Shown here one piece after another: positions 10,112 to 19,409 of a stretch of 64,000 nt of DNA. Position 1 is the stretch's first letter. Each line of letters begins with the position of its first letter. Both the position numbers and the translations under genes were made by a program. The notes under the pieces are model-generated. The model did not search any database and was not told the DNA's origin. It saw nothing but the letters and a program-made list of their open reading frames with translations. This DNA comes from an uncultured Oscillospiraceae bacterium (lineage in GTDB: Bacteria > Bacillota > Clostridia > Oscillospirales > Ruminococcaceae): contig CATJVQ010000023.1 in NCBI GenBank assembly GCA_949743955.1, positions 45,699 to 109,698 on the forward strand, given 5' to 3'.

Positions 10112-11818
10112 ATGTGTAATCCATCCAGCCTGCCCAATCCGGTGCTGTCCGCAACCGAGAGCCTGCGCGCCATCATTGCCGGCGCTTTCCGGCAGGCGCA
10201 GGAGGAGGGTGTCTTCCCCGCGGCGGAGATGCCCGCTTTCGTCGTTGAGATCCCTGCCGATACGCGCCACGGCGACTTCGCCAGCAATATCGCTATGGCG
10301 TCCGCCCGGGCGCTGCGCATGGCTCCGCAGAAGATCGCCGCTGCCCTCATCGAGCGCTTTACCTTTTCCGGCACGCCGTTCGTGCGCGCTGAGGCAGCCG
10401 GGCCGGGCTTCCTCAACTTCTTTCTCGCCCCCGAGTGGTTCGCCGGGGTGGTGCGGGATGTCCTCGACAGCGGCGATCAGTACGGCCGATCGAACGCTGG
10501 AAACGGCGAAAAGGTGATGGTCGAGTTTGTCTCGGCCAACCCGACCGGGCCGATGCACATGGGCAACGCCAGGGGCGCGGCTATCGGCGACTGCCTCGCC
10601 AGCGCGCTCGACGCCGCAGGCTACGATGTAACCCGCGAATTCTATGTCAACGACGCGGGCAACCAGATTCTCAAGTTCGGTGCGTCGCTCTATGCGCGCT
10701 ACTTACAGATCTACCGGGGTGAAGACGCTGTCCCCTTCCCGGAGGACGGCTACCACGGCGAAGACATCCGTGAAAACGCCCGCGAGTTCGCGGACGCTTT
10801 CGGGGACAAGTATGTAGATGCCCCCGCGGAGGAGGCCGAGAAGGCGCTGGTCGACTATGTCCTGCCCCGGAACATTGAGAAGCTGCGGGCGGATCTGTCG
10901 CGCTACCGCGTGGATTACGATGTATGGTTCTACGAGAGCACCCTGCACCCGGACGCGATTGACGATGCGATCGCCCGCCTGCGTGAGAAAGGGCTCATCT
11001 ATGAGAAGGACAGCGCGCTCTGGTACAAGGCTACCGCGTACGGCGGCGAGAAGGACGAGGTTCTCGTCCGCCAGAACGGCACGCCCACTTATTTTGCCGC
11101 AGACATCGCCTACCACTACAACAAGTTCGCTGTGCGCGGGTTTTCGCGCGTCATCAACATCTGGGGAGCGGATCACCACGGGCATGTGGCGCGGTTGAAG
11201 GGAGCGAAGGACGCCATCGGCCTGCGGGGGGATAAACTCGACATCGTGCTCATGCAGCTTGTCCGCCTCATTCGGGACGGCGAGCCCTACCGCATGAGCA
11301 AGCGCACCGGCAAGGCGATTACTCTCTCCGACATTATCGACGAGATCCCCATCGACGCCGCGCGCTTCTTCTTCAATATGCGCGAGGCGAGCTCCACCTT
11401 CGACTTTGATCTGGATCTGGCGGTGCAGCAGTCGTCGGAAAATCCGGTCTACTATGTGCAGTACGCCCACGCGCGCATCTGCTCGATTATGGCGAAGCTC
11501 ACGGCGGACAGTATCACGCCGGAGAGGGAGAAGGCTGATTTCCTGCGCCTGGGGACACCGGAGGAAATCGAGCTCATCCGCCTGCTCGCCGCTTTCCCGA
11601 ACGAAATCGCCGACGCTGCGCGCGCCTACGATCCCGCCCGCCTGACACACTATGCCACCCAGCTCGCCACCCTGTTCCACAAGTTCTACACCGTCTGCCG
11701 TGTTGCGGGCGAGGATGAGGCGCTCATGCAGGCGCGCATCCACCTGTGCCTGGCCGCCCGCCAGACACTGCGCAATGTGCTGGGCCTGATGAAAATTACC
11801 GCGCCGGAAAGCATGTAA
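10112..11818 (+). CDS. argS: Arginyl-tRNA synthetase
   Basis: VEFVSANPTGPMHMGNARGAAIGD, YRMSKRTGKAITLSDII, anticodon-binding C-terminus. Confidence 0.96.
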   Translation: MCNPSSLPNPVLSATESLRAIIAGAFRQAQEEGVFPAAEMPAFVVEIPADTRHGDFASNIAMASARALRMAPQKIAAALIERFTFSGTPFVRAEAAGPGFLNFFLAPEWFAGVVRDVLDSGDQYGRSNAGNGEKVMVEFVSANPTGPMHMGNARGAAIGDCLASALDAAGYDVTREFYVNDAGNQILKFGASLYARYLQIYRGEDAVPFPEDGYHGEDIRENAREFADAFGDKYVDAPAEEAEKALVDYVLPRNIEKLRADLSRYRVDYDVWFYESTLHPDAIDDAIARLREKGLIYEKDSALWYKATAYGGEKDEVLVRQNGTPTYFAADIAYHYNKFAVRGFSRVINIWGADHHGHVARLKGAKDAIGLRGDKLDIVLMQLVRLIRDGEPYRMSKRTGKAITLSDIIDEIPIDAARFFFNMREASSTFDFDLDLAVQQSSENPVYYVQYAHARICSIMAKLTADSITPEREKADFLRLGTPEEIELIRLLAAFPNEIADAARAYDPARLTHYATQLATLFHKFYTVCRVAGEDEALMQARIHLCLAARQTLRNVLGLMKITAPESM

Positions 11819-11863
11819 TATCGTATAACTGTTTCAACCTCTCGAAAGGAGCTGAATTTTCCA

Positions 11864-12664
11864 ATGCCCCCCGACCCACCTGAAGGCTGCGGCGCGCTTA
11901 TCTGCGGCGATGCGCTGATCGAGCCGTTCGGCCCGGTACATTTCATCGAAATGGCCGAGCGTTTTGCCCTTCAGGCACGCCGTGAACAGGCCGCGGGCTT
12001 TTCACGGCTGCGGCTGGAAGACGCGCCCTCCCTCGCTCTGTGCCGCGCCGCACTGATCGGCGCGCGCGGCAGCGGGCTGCCTGTCGACATCACGATGCGC
12101 CTGTGTGAGGACGGACGTTCCCCCGCCGGCAGCAGTCCGCTCGCCTCCCTCGTGACACTCCAGGCTCTGGGCGCGGCCTCCTTCGGTTTTTCCGCCGGAA
12201 GCTGTCCGCAGGCTGTCCGGGAGGAAGCGGCGCGGCTCGCGCCGTGGGCGGACATCCCCTTTTTCCTGCGCCCCGGGGAGCGCATGTCCCCGGCAGAGCC
12301 TGTATCGCTCGATGAGGGAAGCATCCTCGCCGCGTGTGAAAGCGAGCTGTTCGTGCTCGAGGAGGAGTTCGAGTATTCCGAACCGGTTACGTGTGAACTG
12401 GACATGTCCGAGGACATTCTGGAAATCGAAAACTGCTCCAACGACGTACTTCTCGTGCGCGTGGACACGGCCGACGATGCGTATCATTTCTCGCTCAACG
12501 CGCACATGGCGCGCCTGCCGGTGGCCTTTTCTTCCGACAGCGAGGAGGCCCTGGAGATGGCGCTCGCCCTCTTCAATGGGCGCGCCGTTATCGATTCTCT
12601 CAGCGACGTGCCGCGCCCCGTTCTGTGCCGTCTGGCGCGGGAATATGGCGCATATGTGGTGTAA
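11864..12664 (+). CDS. Divergent, truncated MetH-like protein (half of homocysteine-methyltransferase barrel plus start of pterin-binding domain)
   Basis: IEPFGPVHFIEMAERFALQARREQAAGFSRLRLEDAPSLALCRAALIGA resembles MetH Hcy-domain; C-terminal EALEMALALFNGRAVIDSL...LAREYGAYVV resembles the pterin-binding region; zinc-ligand motifs GINC and GGCC not present. Confidence 0.6.
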   Translation: MPPDPPEGCGALICGDALIEPFGPVHFIEMAERFALQARREQAAGFSRLRLEDAPSLALCRAALIGARGSGLPVDITMRLCEDGRSPAGSSPLASLVTLQALGAASFGFSAGSCPQAVREEAARLAPWADIPFFLRPGERMSPAEPVSLDEGSILAACESELFVLEEEFEYSEPVTCELDMSEDILEIENCSNDVLLVRVDTADDAYHFSLNAHMARLPVAFSSDSEEALEMALALFNGRAVIDSLSDVPRPVLCRLAREYGAYVV

Positions 12665-12671
12665 ACTGTAT

Positions 12672-12707
12672 AAAAAAGGAGCCAGCGCTGTCAGACAGCA
12701 CCGGCTC
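12672..12707 (-). terminator. Rho-independent terminator for the thiT transcript
   Basis: Reverse strand GAGCCGGTGCTGTCTGACAGCGCTGGCTCCTTTTTT. Confidence 0.75.
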
Positions 12708-12719
12708 TGAGGTTTCCGA

Positions 12720-13298
12720 TCAGCGGGCGGACGGGGTCTTCTTTCTGGATATCCTGTCCATAAGGGCGGTCAGCGCCACGACGGCAACGGCGGTGATGAT
12801 GGTTTCCGGAATCATGTAGCTGCCGTTATAGCCGAGCGAATAGAGCCAGACAGGCTGTCCCTCCGGCGCATAGACGTCCCAGATGAGGATGCCGGAGAGG
12901 AAATGGCAGAGGTAGCGCAGCAGCGTGACGATGACGGACCCAACGCCCGCGCCCAGCAGGCGGCGATTCCCAAACGGCGCGGCAAAGACAGGCGCGAGCC
13001 CGAGCACCGTGTAGGCAACGATATAGTCGAGCAGGATGACGAGCGCGAACCAGAAGACAGTCTCCACCGGCGGGGCGCTGATGCCGCCGAGGAGCATCTG
13101 GATGAGGCTTTCGGCAAAGGCTGTGAGCAGCCCCCACCTCGGGCCGTGGCACAGCGCGATGAACACGATGGGCGCCATGCTCGCGAGCGTCACCGTGCCG
13201 CCCTGCGGCATGCGGATAAAGGGGATGAGCTGGAGTACGGCGGAGAGAGCCGCCATCAGCGCGCACTCCGCAAGGATTTTTGTCTTGTTGTCTCTCAT
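12720..13298 (-). CDS. thiT: ECF transporter S component, ThiT-like (thiamine)
   Basis: 6-TM S component with YSLGYNGSYMIPETIITAV; preceded by a TPP riboswitch. Confidence 0.85.
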   Translation of the reverse strand: MRDNKTKILAECALMAALSAVLQLIPFIRMPQGGTVTLASMAPIVFIALCHGPRWGLLTAFAESLIQMLLGGISAPPVETVFWFALVILLDYIVAYTVLGLAPVFAAPFGNRRLLGAGVGSVIVTLLRYLCHFLSGILIWDVYAPEGQPVWLYSLGYNGSYMIPETIITAVAVVALTALMDRISRKKTPSAR

Positions 13299-13423
13299 TC
13301 TGAAACAGCCTCCTTTTTATGTTCAGCTTCTCCCCCAAGCATATCCGGCGGCGCTTTTCTGCAATGAAAAAGCGCGCCCCGGATATCCCGAAGCGCACGA
13401 CAAGGAAACACTTTCTTTCCATT

Positions 13424-13513
13424 CTTCCTACGCTGGCATTACCCAGATCAGGTTATAGGGTTTTGGAATATCAGTCGGATTCCATCTCAGCCGAGCTCAC
13501 TCAGCACCCCTGC
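13424..13513 (-). promoter_or_regulatory. TPP riboswitch (THI element) upstream of thiT
   Basis: Reverse strand: GCAGGGGTGCTGAGTGAGCTCGGCTGAGATGG...ACCTGATCTGGGTAATGCCAGCGTAGGAA. Confidence 0.96.
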
Positions 13514-13643
13514 ATGGTTTATGAAGCTGTCGGATTTTATCTTAACCGCTTTTTTCTCTCCTGTCAAGCCCTGCCGCTGTATTTTTTCACTTCAGCAGGT
13601 TCACAATTTGACTACCTATTTTTGACGAAAGAAGGAATTTTTC

Positions 13644-14486
13644 ATGAACGAACCCAATCCCTCCTCCTGTTCGCACGACTGCTCGAGCTGCGGCGCGGAC
13701 TGCCCGTCCCGCTCGGGAGAGCCGGAAAGCCTTCTGGCCCCCGCGAACCCCTTAAGCCGGATCGGTAAAGTGATCGGCGTGGTCAGCGGCAAGGGCGGCG
13801 TGGGCAAGAGCCTTGTCACAGGGCTCCTCTCCGTGCTGATGCGCCGCGCCGAGTACCGTGTCGCCATCCTCGATGCCGACATCACCGGCCCTTCCGTGCC
13901 CAAGATGTTCGGTGTCCATGAGCGCGCCCGCGGCGACGAAAACGGCATCCTGCCCGCGCTGACAAAGACGGGGATTGAAATGATGTCCGTCAACCTTCTG
14001 CTCGAAAACGATACGGATCCCGTCGTCTGGCGCGGGCCCATCATCGCAGGGACCGTCAAGCAGTTCTGGACCGATGTCATTTGGAATGACGTGGACTACA
14101 TGTTCGTGGACATGCCTCCCGGCACGGGCGACGTTCCGCTGACCGTGTTCCAGTCCCTCCCACTCGACGGGATCATCATCGTCACCTCCCCGCAGGAGCT
14201 GGTTTCGATGATTGTGCAGAAGGCCGCCAAGATGGCGGAGCTGATGAACATCCCGGTGCTCGGCGCGGTGGAAAATATGAGCTACGCTGTCTGCCCCGAC
14301 TGCGGGAAGCAGATCCCCGTCTTCGGCGAGAGCCATCTGGACGCGGTCGCGGAGCAGTACGGATTCCCCGTCCTCGGGCGCATCCCTATCGACCCGAAGC
14401 TCGCCGCCGCATGCGACCGCGGCATGATCGAGCTCTTCGAGGGAGAGTGGCTGGGCGGCGCCGCCCGGAAGATCGAAAGCCTGTAA
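13644..14486 (+). CDS. Mrp/NBP35 family Fe-S carrier P-loop ATPase
   Basis: N-terminal CSHDCSSCGADC, GKGGVGKS, DADITGPSVPKMFG, DMPPGTGD, ENMSYAVCPDCG. Confidence 0.93.
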   Translation: MNEPNPSSCSHDCSSCGADCPSRSGEPESLLAPANPLSRIGKVIGVVSGKGGVGKSLVTGLLSVLMRRAEYRVAILDADITGPSVPKMFGVHERARGDENGILPALTKTGIEMMSVNLLLENDTDPVVWRGPIIAGTVKQFWTDVIWNDVDYMFVDMPPGTGDVPLTVFQSLPLDGIIIVTSPQELVSMIVQKAAKMAELMNIPVLGAVENMSYAVCPDCGKQIPVFGESHLDAVAEQYGFPVLGRIPIDPKLAAACDRGMIELFEGEWLGGAARKIESL

Positions 14487-14496
14487 ACCAGTCCTG

Positions 14497-14534
14497 CGAG
14501 AGGAAGAGCTGCATCGGCTTTTCCTCTCGTTTTT
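14497..14534 (+). terminator. Rho-independent terminator
   Basis: CGAGAGGAA...TTCCTCTCG then TTTTT after the Mrp gene. Confidence 0.85.
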
Positions 14535-14597
14535 ATCCGCCGCATCCTGCAAAAAAATAAATGCGGACAGAACATGAAAACAGAAAGGAAGCGGAAT

Positions 14598-15578
14598 ATG
14601 AACTGGACCGAGGTCAAAATCGCCACGACCCACGAGGGTATCGAACCGGTGACAGCGCTGCTCCTGGAGCTGGGCATAACGGGCGCCGTCGTGCAGGACG
14701 CGGCGGATTTTGAGGAGTTTCTGGAGACAGCCTCGCCGCGCTGGGACTATGTCGACGAGAGCCTAGAGCCTTTGCGTACCTGTGAAACCACTCTGACAGT
14801 CTACCTGCCGGTCAACGCACAGGGAGAGAGGGAGTTCGCCGCACTGGAGGAGGGGCTGGAGCGTATGCGCCGCCTCGACGAAGACGGCGCATACGGCAGG
14901 CTTCGGGCGTGGACAAAGGTTGTCGACGAGGAGGACTGGGCCAACAACTGGAAGCAGTACTTTAAGCCGATGCCCGTGGGGAAGCGCCTGCTCATCCGGC
15001 CCACGTGGGAGACACTTGAGGATGCGGATATCCAGGGGCGCGCTGTCCTCTCCATCGATCCGGGCGCGAGCTTCGGCACGGGGGGGCACCACACGACCCG
15101 CCTTTGTCTGGAGCTGCTGGAGGAGACAGTCCGGGGCGGAGAAAATGTCTTGGATATGGGCTGTGGAAGCGGGATCCTGGGCATTGCGGCGATGCTGCTC
15201 GGTGCGAAAAGTGTCACAGCGGTGGATGTGGATGAAAACAGCGTGCGCATTGCCGGGGAAAACTTCGAGGAAAACGGCGTGGACACCGCCGGCATCCGGC
15301 GCCTGTGCGGGGATGTGCTGACAGACGCCGCGCTCCTGGAGACGCTGAGGAGCGAGGGCGGCTATGAACTGATCACGGCGAACATTGTCGCGGATGTTAT
15401 TTTGGCGATGCTGCCCATTCTGCGGGAGCTCCTTCGCCGGAAGGGGACGCTTATCCTCTCCGGCATCATCTCTGAGCGTGCGGACGAGGTGGAAAAAGGC
15501 GTCCGCGCGCAGGGGCTGTGTATCCGGCGGCGGGCCGAGAGCGGCGGCTGGGTGGCTCTTCTGTGCGGGGAGGCGTGA
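14598..15578 (+). CDS. prmA: Ribosomal protein L11 methyltransferase
   Basis: DPGASFGTGGHHTTRLCLELLE, VLDMGCGSGILGIAAMLLGA, ANIVADVI. Confidence 0.93.
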   Translation: MNWTEVKIATTHEGIEPVTALLLELGITGAVVQDAADFEEFLETASPRWDYVDESLEPLRTCETTLTVYLPVNAQGEREFAALEEGLERMRRLDEDGAYGRLRAWTKVVDEEDWANNWKQYFKPMPVGKRLLIRPTWETLEDADIQGRAVLSIDPGASFGTGGHHTTRLCLELLEETVRGGENVLDMGCGSGILGIAAMLLGAKSVTAVDVDENSVRIAGENFEENGVDTAGIRRLCGDVLTDAALLETLRSEGGYELITANIVADVILAMLPILRELLRRKGTLILSGIISERADEVEKGVRAQGLCIRRRAESGGWVALLCGEA

Positions 15579-15581
15579 GAG

Positions 15582-16301
15582 ATGCCGGTGTTCTTTACCC
15601 GGAATATCGACACGGCGGCGGGCCGGGCCGCCATTGAGGGGGAGGATGCGAGGCACCTCTCGCTCTCCCTACGTGTACGGCCCGGCGAGGCCCTCACCGT
15701 CTCTGACGGGGAGGGGACAGCCTATGACGGCGTTATCGCCGCCGTCGGGCGTGAGCGTGTGGAGGTCTCCATCCGGGAGGGATATCCGTCTTTGGGGGAG
15801 CCGTCGGTGAGGCTGACGCTGTTTCAGGCGCTGTGCAAGGGGGAGAAGTTCGAGACCATTGTCCAGAAGGCGGTGGAGCTGGGGGTGAGCGAAATCGTCC
15901 CGGTGCTGACCGAGCGGTGTGTCTCGCGGCCGGACGAAAAATCCTTTGCCCGCAAGCGCGAGCGGTATGAGCGCATCGCGCTTGCAGCGGCGGGGCAGTG
16001 CGGGCGGGGAAGGATCCCGTCTGTTGGGCCGCTGCGGCGATTGGAGGAAGTGGGGGGTACTCTTGACGGAGCGCTCTTCTTCTACGAACGGGCTGTCCGG
16101 CCGCTGCACAGCGTACCGGTCGATGGGCGGAAGGAGCTGTCACTCATCGTGGGCGCGGAGGGGGGCTTTTCCCCGGAGGAGGCGGCGTTTATCGAGGCGG
16201 CAGGCGCCCTCCCCGTTTCGCTGGGCGGGCGGATCCTGCGCTGTGAGACCGCGCCCATCGCGGCGCTTGCGGCTTTACTCTACGCAGTGGGAGATTTTTA
16301 A
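15582..16301 (+). CDS. rsmE: 16S rRNA (uracil-1498-N3)-methyltransferase
   Basis: SPOUT RsmE: QALCKGEKFETIVQKAVELGVSEIVPV, LIVGAEGGFSPEEAAF, LGGRILRCETAPIAALA. Confidence 0.93.
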   Translation: MPVFFTRNIDTAAGRAAIEGEDARHLSLSLRVRPGEALTVSDGEGTAYDGVIAAVGRERVEVSIREGYPSLGEPSVRLTLFQALCKGEKFETIVQKAVELGVSEIVPVLTERCVSRPDEKSFARKRERYERIALAAAGQCGRGRIPSVGPLRRLEEVGGTLDGALFFYERAVRPLHSVPVDGRKELSLIVGAEGGFSPEEAAFIEAAGALPVSLGGRILRCETAPIAALAALLYAVGDF

Positions 16302-16315
16302 CCGGAACAGGAGGG

Positions 16316-16837
16316 ATGGCGTTGCCTTATACGGGAAAGAAAGAGGAGCCCGCGCACCCCTTCCGCGCGCTTTTTGCGGCGCTGGTATTGACACTGGCGC
16401 TCTATCAGGGCGGTACGGCTCTGGGGGACTGGTGCATCCGGATACAGAAGGAGTACCGCATTGAGATGTTCGAGCGCGCAATGGAGGAGCAGGGAACCCT
16501 TGTCCATATACTGATGGACGAGGAGATCCAAAGCGTGGGAAAAAAATACATCGCCGCACTGGCCGACGCAGTGGTGCGCTTCGAGTTTTTCCCGCGGGAC
16601 GACGACGTGGCTGTCTTTTTTGAGATGGTGTCCGCATTGCCGGAGGAGATGTTCATCGAGCGGTTTGCCTTTTCGGGGCGCAATATGACTATTTTCTGCA
16701 CAGCCGGGAGCCGGGAGGCGCTGTACACGTTTTCCCGTTCGCTGGAGGGGACGCCGTATTTCCGGTCTATATCGGCCGAGGTACGGGAGAGGGCGGATGC
16801 GTCCTTTACCGGAAAAATCACCTGCATCGCCGCGTGA
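16316..16837 (+). CDS. Uncharacterised single-pass membrane protein
   Basis: N-terminal TM (ALFAALVLTLALYQGG), extracytoplasmic domain; good spacing after rsmE. Confidence 0.7.
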   Translation: MALPYTGKKEEPAHPFRALFAALVLTLALYQGGTALGDWCIRIQKEYRIEMFERAMEEQGTLVHILMDEEIQSVGKKYIAALADAVVRFEFFPRDDDVAVFFEMVSALPEEMFIERFAFSGRNMTIFCTAGSREALYTFSRSLEGTPYFRSISAEVRERADASFTGKITCIAA

Positions 16838-16861
16838 GAGACATGAGAGAGGGAGAGGGAC

Positions 16862-17533
16862 ATGATTAAAGGCGCAATATTTGACGTGGACGGTACGCTT
16901 CTGGATTCCATGGTGATTTGGGAGACCATCGCGGACCGGTATCTGCTCTCGCTGGGGAAGCAGCCCCGGGAGAACCTGCGGGATACGTTCTGGAGCATGA
17001 GCCTCCCGGAGGCCGCCCGCTATTACCAGACAGAGTACGGTGTCACGCTCAGTGTCGAAGAGATTCTGGACGGCATCAACGAGATAGTCACGCAGTTCTA
17101 TCGGGAGGATGCACAGGTGAAGGAGGGTATCCCGGCGCTTCTGGAGGGGCTGCGGGCGCGCGGTGTGCGGATGAGCGTCGCCACGGCGACGGATCGTTCC
17201 CTCGTGGAACCGGCGCTGGTGCGTTGCGGGATCCGGGAATATTTCGAGGATATTTTCACCTGTACGTCGGTAGGGCACAGTAAGCAGGAGCCCATCATTT
17301 ACCGGCGGGCCATGGAGTGCATCCACACGATTCCGGAGGATACCGCCGTGTTTGAGGATGCTCTCTACGCCCTGCGGACCGCCAAAAGTGCCGGTTTCAT
17401 CGCTGTGGCTGTTTACGATCAGTATGAGAGGCAGCAGGCCGAACTGACGGCGCTCGCCGATTTCCGCATCGGCAGTTTTCTGGATTTGGACGCGTTCTGG
17501 GAATTCGCTTCACAGCGGGGAGGGCAGTCGTAA
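16862..17533 (+). CDS. HAD-superfamily hydrolase (beta-phosphoglucomutase-like)
   Basis: FDVDGTLLDSM, VATATDRSLVEPAL, VFEDALYALRTAKSAGF. Confidence 0.9.
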   Translation: MIKGAIFDVDGTLLDSMVIWETIADRYLLSLGKQPRENLRDTFWSMSLPEAARYYQTEYGVTLSVEEILDGINEIVTQFYREDAQVKEGIPALLEGLRARGVRMSVATATDRSLVEPALVRCGIREYFEDIFTCTSVGHSKQEPIIYRRAMECIHTIPEDTAVFEDALYALRTAKSAGFIAVAVYDQYERQQAELTALADFRIGSFLDLDAFWEFASQRGGQS

Positions 17534-18159
17534 TGGAGCGGTGTGTGATTGTTGGCGGCGCGAAAATTGGTGATTACAGCGCTCTGTGCGGACAGCTCCG
17601 GAAGGGGGACTTTTATATCTTCTGCGACAGCGGCCTGTACCATCAGGCGATGCTGGGAGTGAGGCCGAACCTGATTGTCGGCGATTTCGACTCGCATGAG
17701 AATCCGCATGCTGATGTAGAGACGATTGTCCTGCCCTGTGAAAAGGACGATACGGACACCGTCTTTGCGGTGAAGGAGGCTCTCCGCCGCGGGTTTGACG
17801 AATTTCTGCTGATTGGCGTCGTCGGGGGGCGGCTGGACCATACGCTGTGCAATGTTTCCATTCTGCTGATGCTCGATTCCGCCGGGAAGCGGGCCCGCAT
17901 CCTCGACGATTATTCCGAGATGGAGATCGTCTCCCGTGAGGCGATCCAGGTTGAGGACAGCGTTCTCTACTTTTCCCTCCTCAACATCTCCGGAACGGCG
18001 CGGGACGTGACAATCCGGAATGCGAAATATCCGCTGGAGGGAGCAAAAATCACGAGCGAATACCAGTACGGTGTCAGCAACGAGGTGATCCCCGGCCGGA
18101 CGGCTGAGGTGTCGGTCGGGGAGGGGCGGGCGCTGCTCGTGAAAATCCGGCGGGAGTAA
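17533..18159 (+). CDS. thiN: Thiamine diphosphokinase
   Basis: CDSGLYHQAMLGVRPNLIVGDFDS, DDTDTVFAVKEAL, GVVGGRLDHTLCN. Confidence 0.92.
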   Translation: MERCVIVGGAKIGDYSALCGQLRKGDFYIFCDSGLYHQAMLGVRPNLIVGDFDSHENPHADVETIVLPCEKDDTDTVFAVKEALRRGFDEFLLIGVVGGRLDHTLCNVSILLMLDSAGKRARILDDYSEMEIVSREAIQVEDSVLYFSLLNISGTARDVTIRNAKYPLEGAKITSEYQYGVSNEVIPGRTAEVSVGEGRALLVKIRRE

Positions 18160-18234
18160 AGGGGATCGAAGAATGAGGGGATACTTTGAAGTCATTTTCG
18201 CCTCGACAAATATTGAGTTATAGAGGAAATCGTT

Positions 18235-18648
18235 ATGCGTGATATTAAACCAGACGCGGAACAAATGGAAACTTTAGTTGGAAAGCCTTTATCTGAGATA
18301 TGGAATAAACTGTGCGCTTTAATTGATGAAAAATACGATATGGACTGCTTGTGGGGCAAAGGCGGAAAAGCGTGGAGATATGAATATAAATATCGCCGGG
18401 GCGGCAAAACTCTATGCGCGTTATATGCAAGAGAAAACTGCATCGGATTTATGGTTATCTTAGGAAAAGACGAACGCTTAAAATTTGAAAAAGACAGAGA
18501 AAATTACACAGAAGAAATTCAAAGAATCTATGACGAAATGCAAACCTATCGTGATGGGAAATGGATGATGTTTGAGCCGACAGATACTTCTTTATTTGAT
18601 GATTTTATCAGACTGTTGAGCATTAAAAAGAAACCAAACAGAAAATAG
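18235..18648 (+). CDS. DUF3788-like protein
   Basis: KPLSEIWNKLCALIDEKYDMDCLWGKGGKAWRYEYKYRRGGKTLCALYARENCIGFMVILGKDE; clearly AT-rich versus flanks. Confidence 0.75.
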   Translation: MRDIKPDAEQMETLVGKPLSEIWNKLCALIDEKYDMDCLWGKGGKAWRYEYKYRRGGKTLCALYARENCIGFMVILGKDERLKFEKDRENYTEEIQRIYDEMQTYRDGKWMMFEPTDTSLFDDFIRLLSIKKKPNRK

Positions 18649-18729
18649 GGAATGAATGGTCTCCATTTTATCGAGGGGGGCTTATAAAAACAATTTACGC
18701 GATAGCAAACATGAAAAGGAGTTAACACA

Positions 18730-19372
18730 ATGATTGAATTGATCATTAACGATGCTCTTGAATTCGTCAGAGATACTTTTGAGGGTGATTATAGCGGTCA
18801 TGATTATTTCCATACCTTGAGAGTGTATAAAATGGCAGCGAGAATTGCAGAACAAGAGAACGCAGATTAAATAATAGTTCAGTTGGCCGCGTTGCTGCAC
18901 GATGTTGATGACCTCAAATTATCGCCTGAAACATATGTAAATAAGGACAGAGCGGTTGGCTTTTTGAAAAAGCATGGTATACCGGAAGCTATTACTAAAA
19001 CGATATGCAATATTATCGGTGATGTCTTTCAAAGGAACAGATTCCACTGCACCTGAAACAATCGAGGGAAAGTGTGTACAAGACGCCGACAGATTAGACG
19101 CCATGGGGGATATCGGTATTGCCAGAGCTTTTGCATATGGCGGAAACCATAATCGAATCATTTACGATCCTGAGATTAAACCAACCGTAAACATGAGTGC
19201 GGATAAATATCAGAGTCATATTTCTACAACCATTAACCATTTTTATGAAAAGCTGTTCAAACTCAAAGACTTGATGAATACGGACGCAGCAAAAAGAATT
19301 GCCGAACAAAGAGAACAGTATATGAAACTCTATATTTCGGAATTTTTAGATGAATGGGACGGGATTCGATAA
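18730..19372 (+). pseudogene. HD-domain phosphohydrolase, disrupted by an in-frame stop and a frameshift
   Basis: MIELIINDALEFVRDTFEGDYSGHDYFHTLRVYKMAARIAEQENAD*IIVQLAALLHDVDDLKL...; stop TAA at 18868; frame changes near 19020-19030 to SFKGTDSTAPETIEGKCVQDADRLDAMGDIGIARAFAYGG. Confidence 0.85.
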
Positions 19373-19409
19373 ATATAGATTTAATGATATAGTAGGAGGC
19401 GGGTTGTTT

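Noticed and set aside
10703-11743. 346-aa minus-strand ORF
   Set aside because: Antisense to argS; no recognisable protein features.
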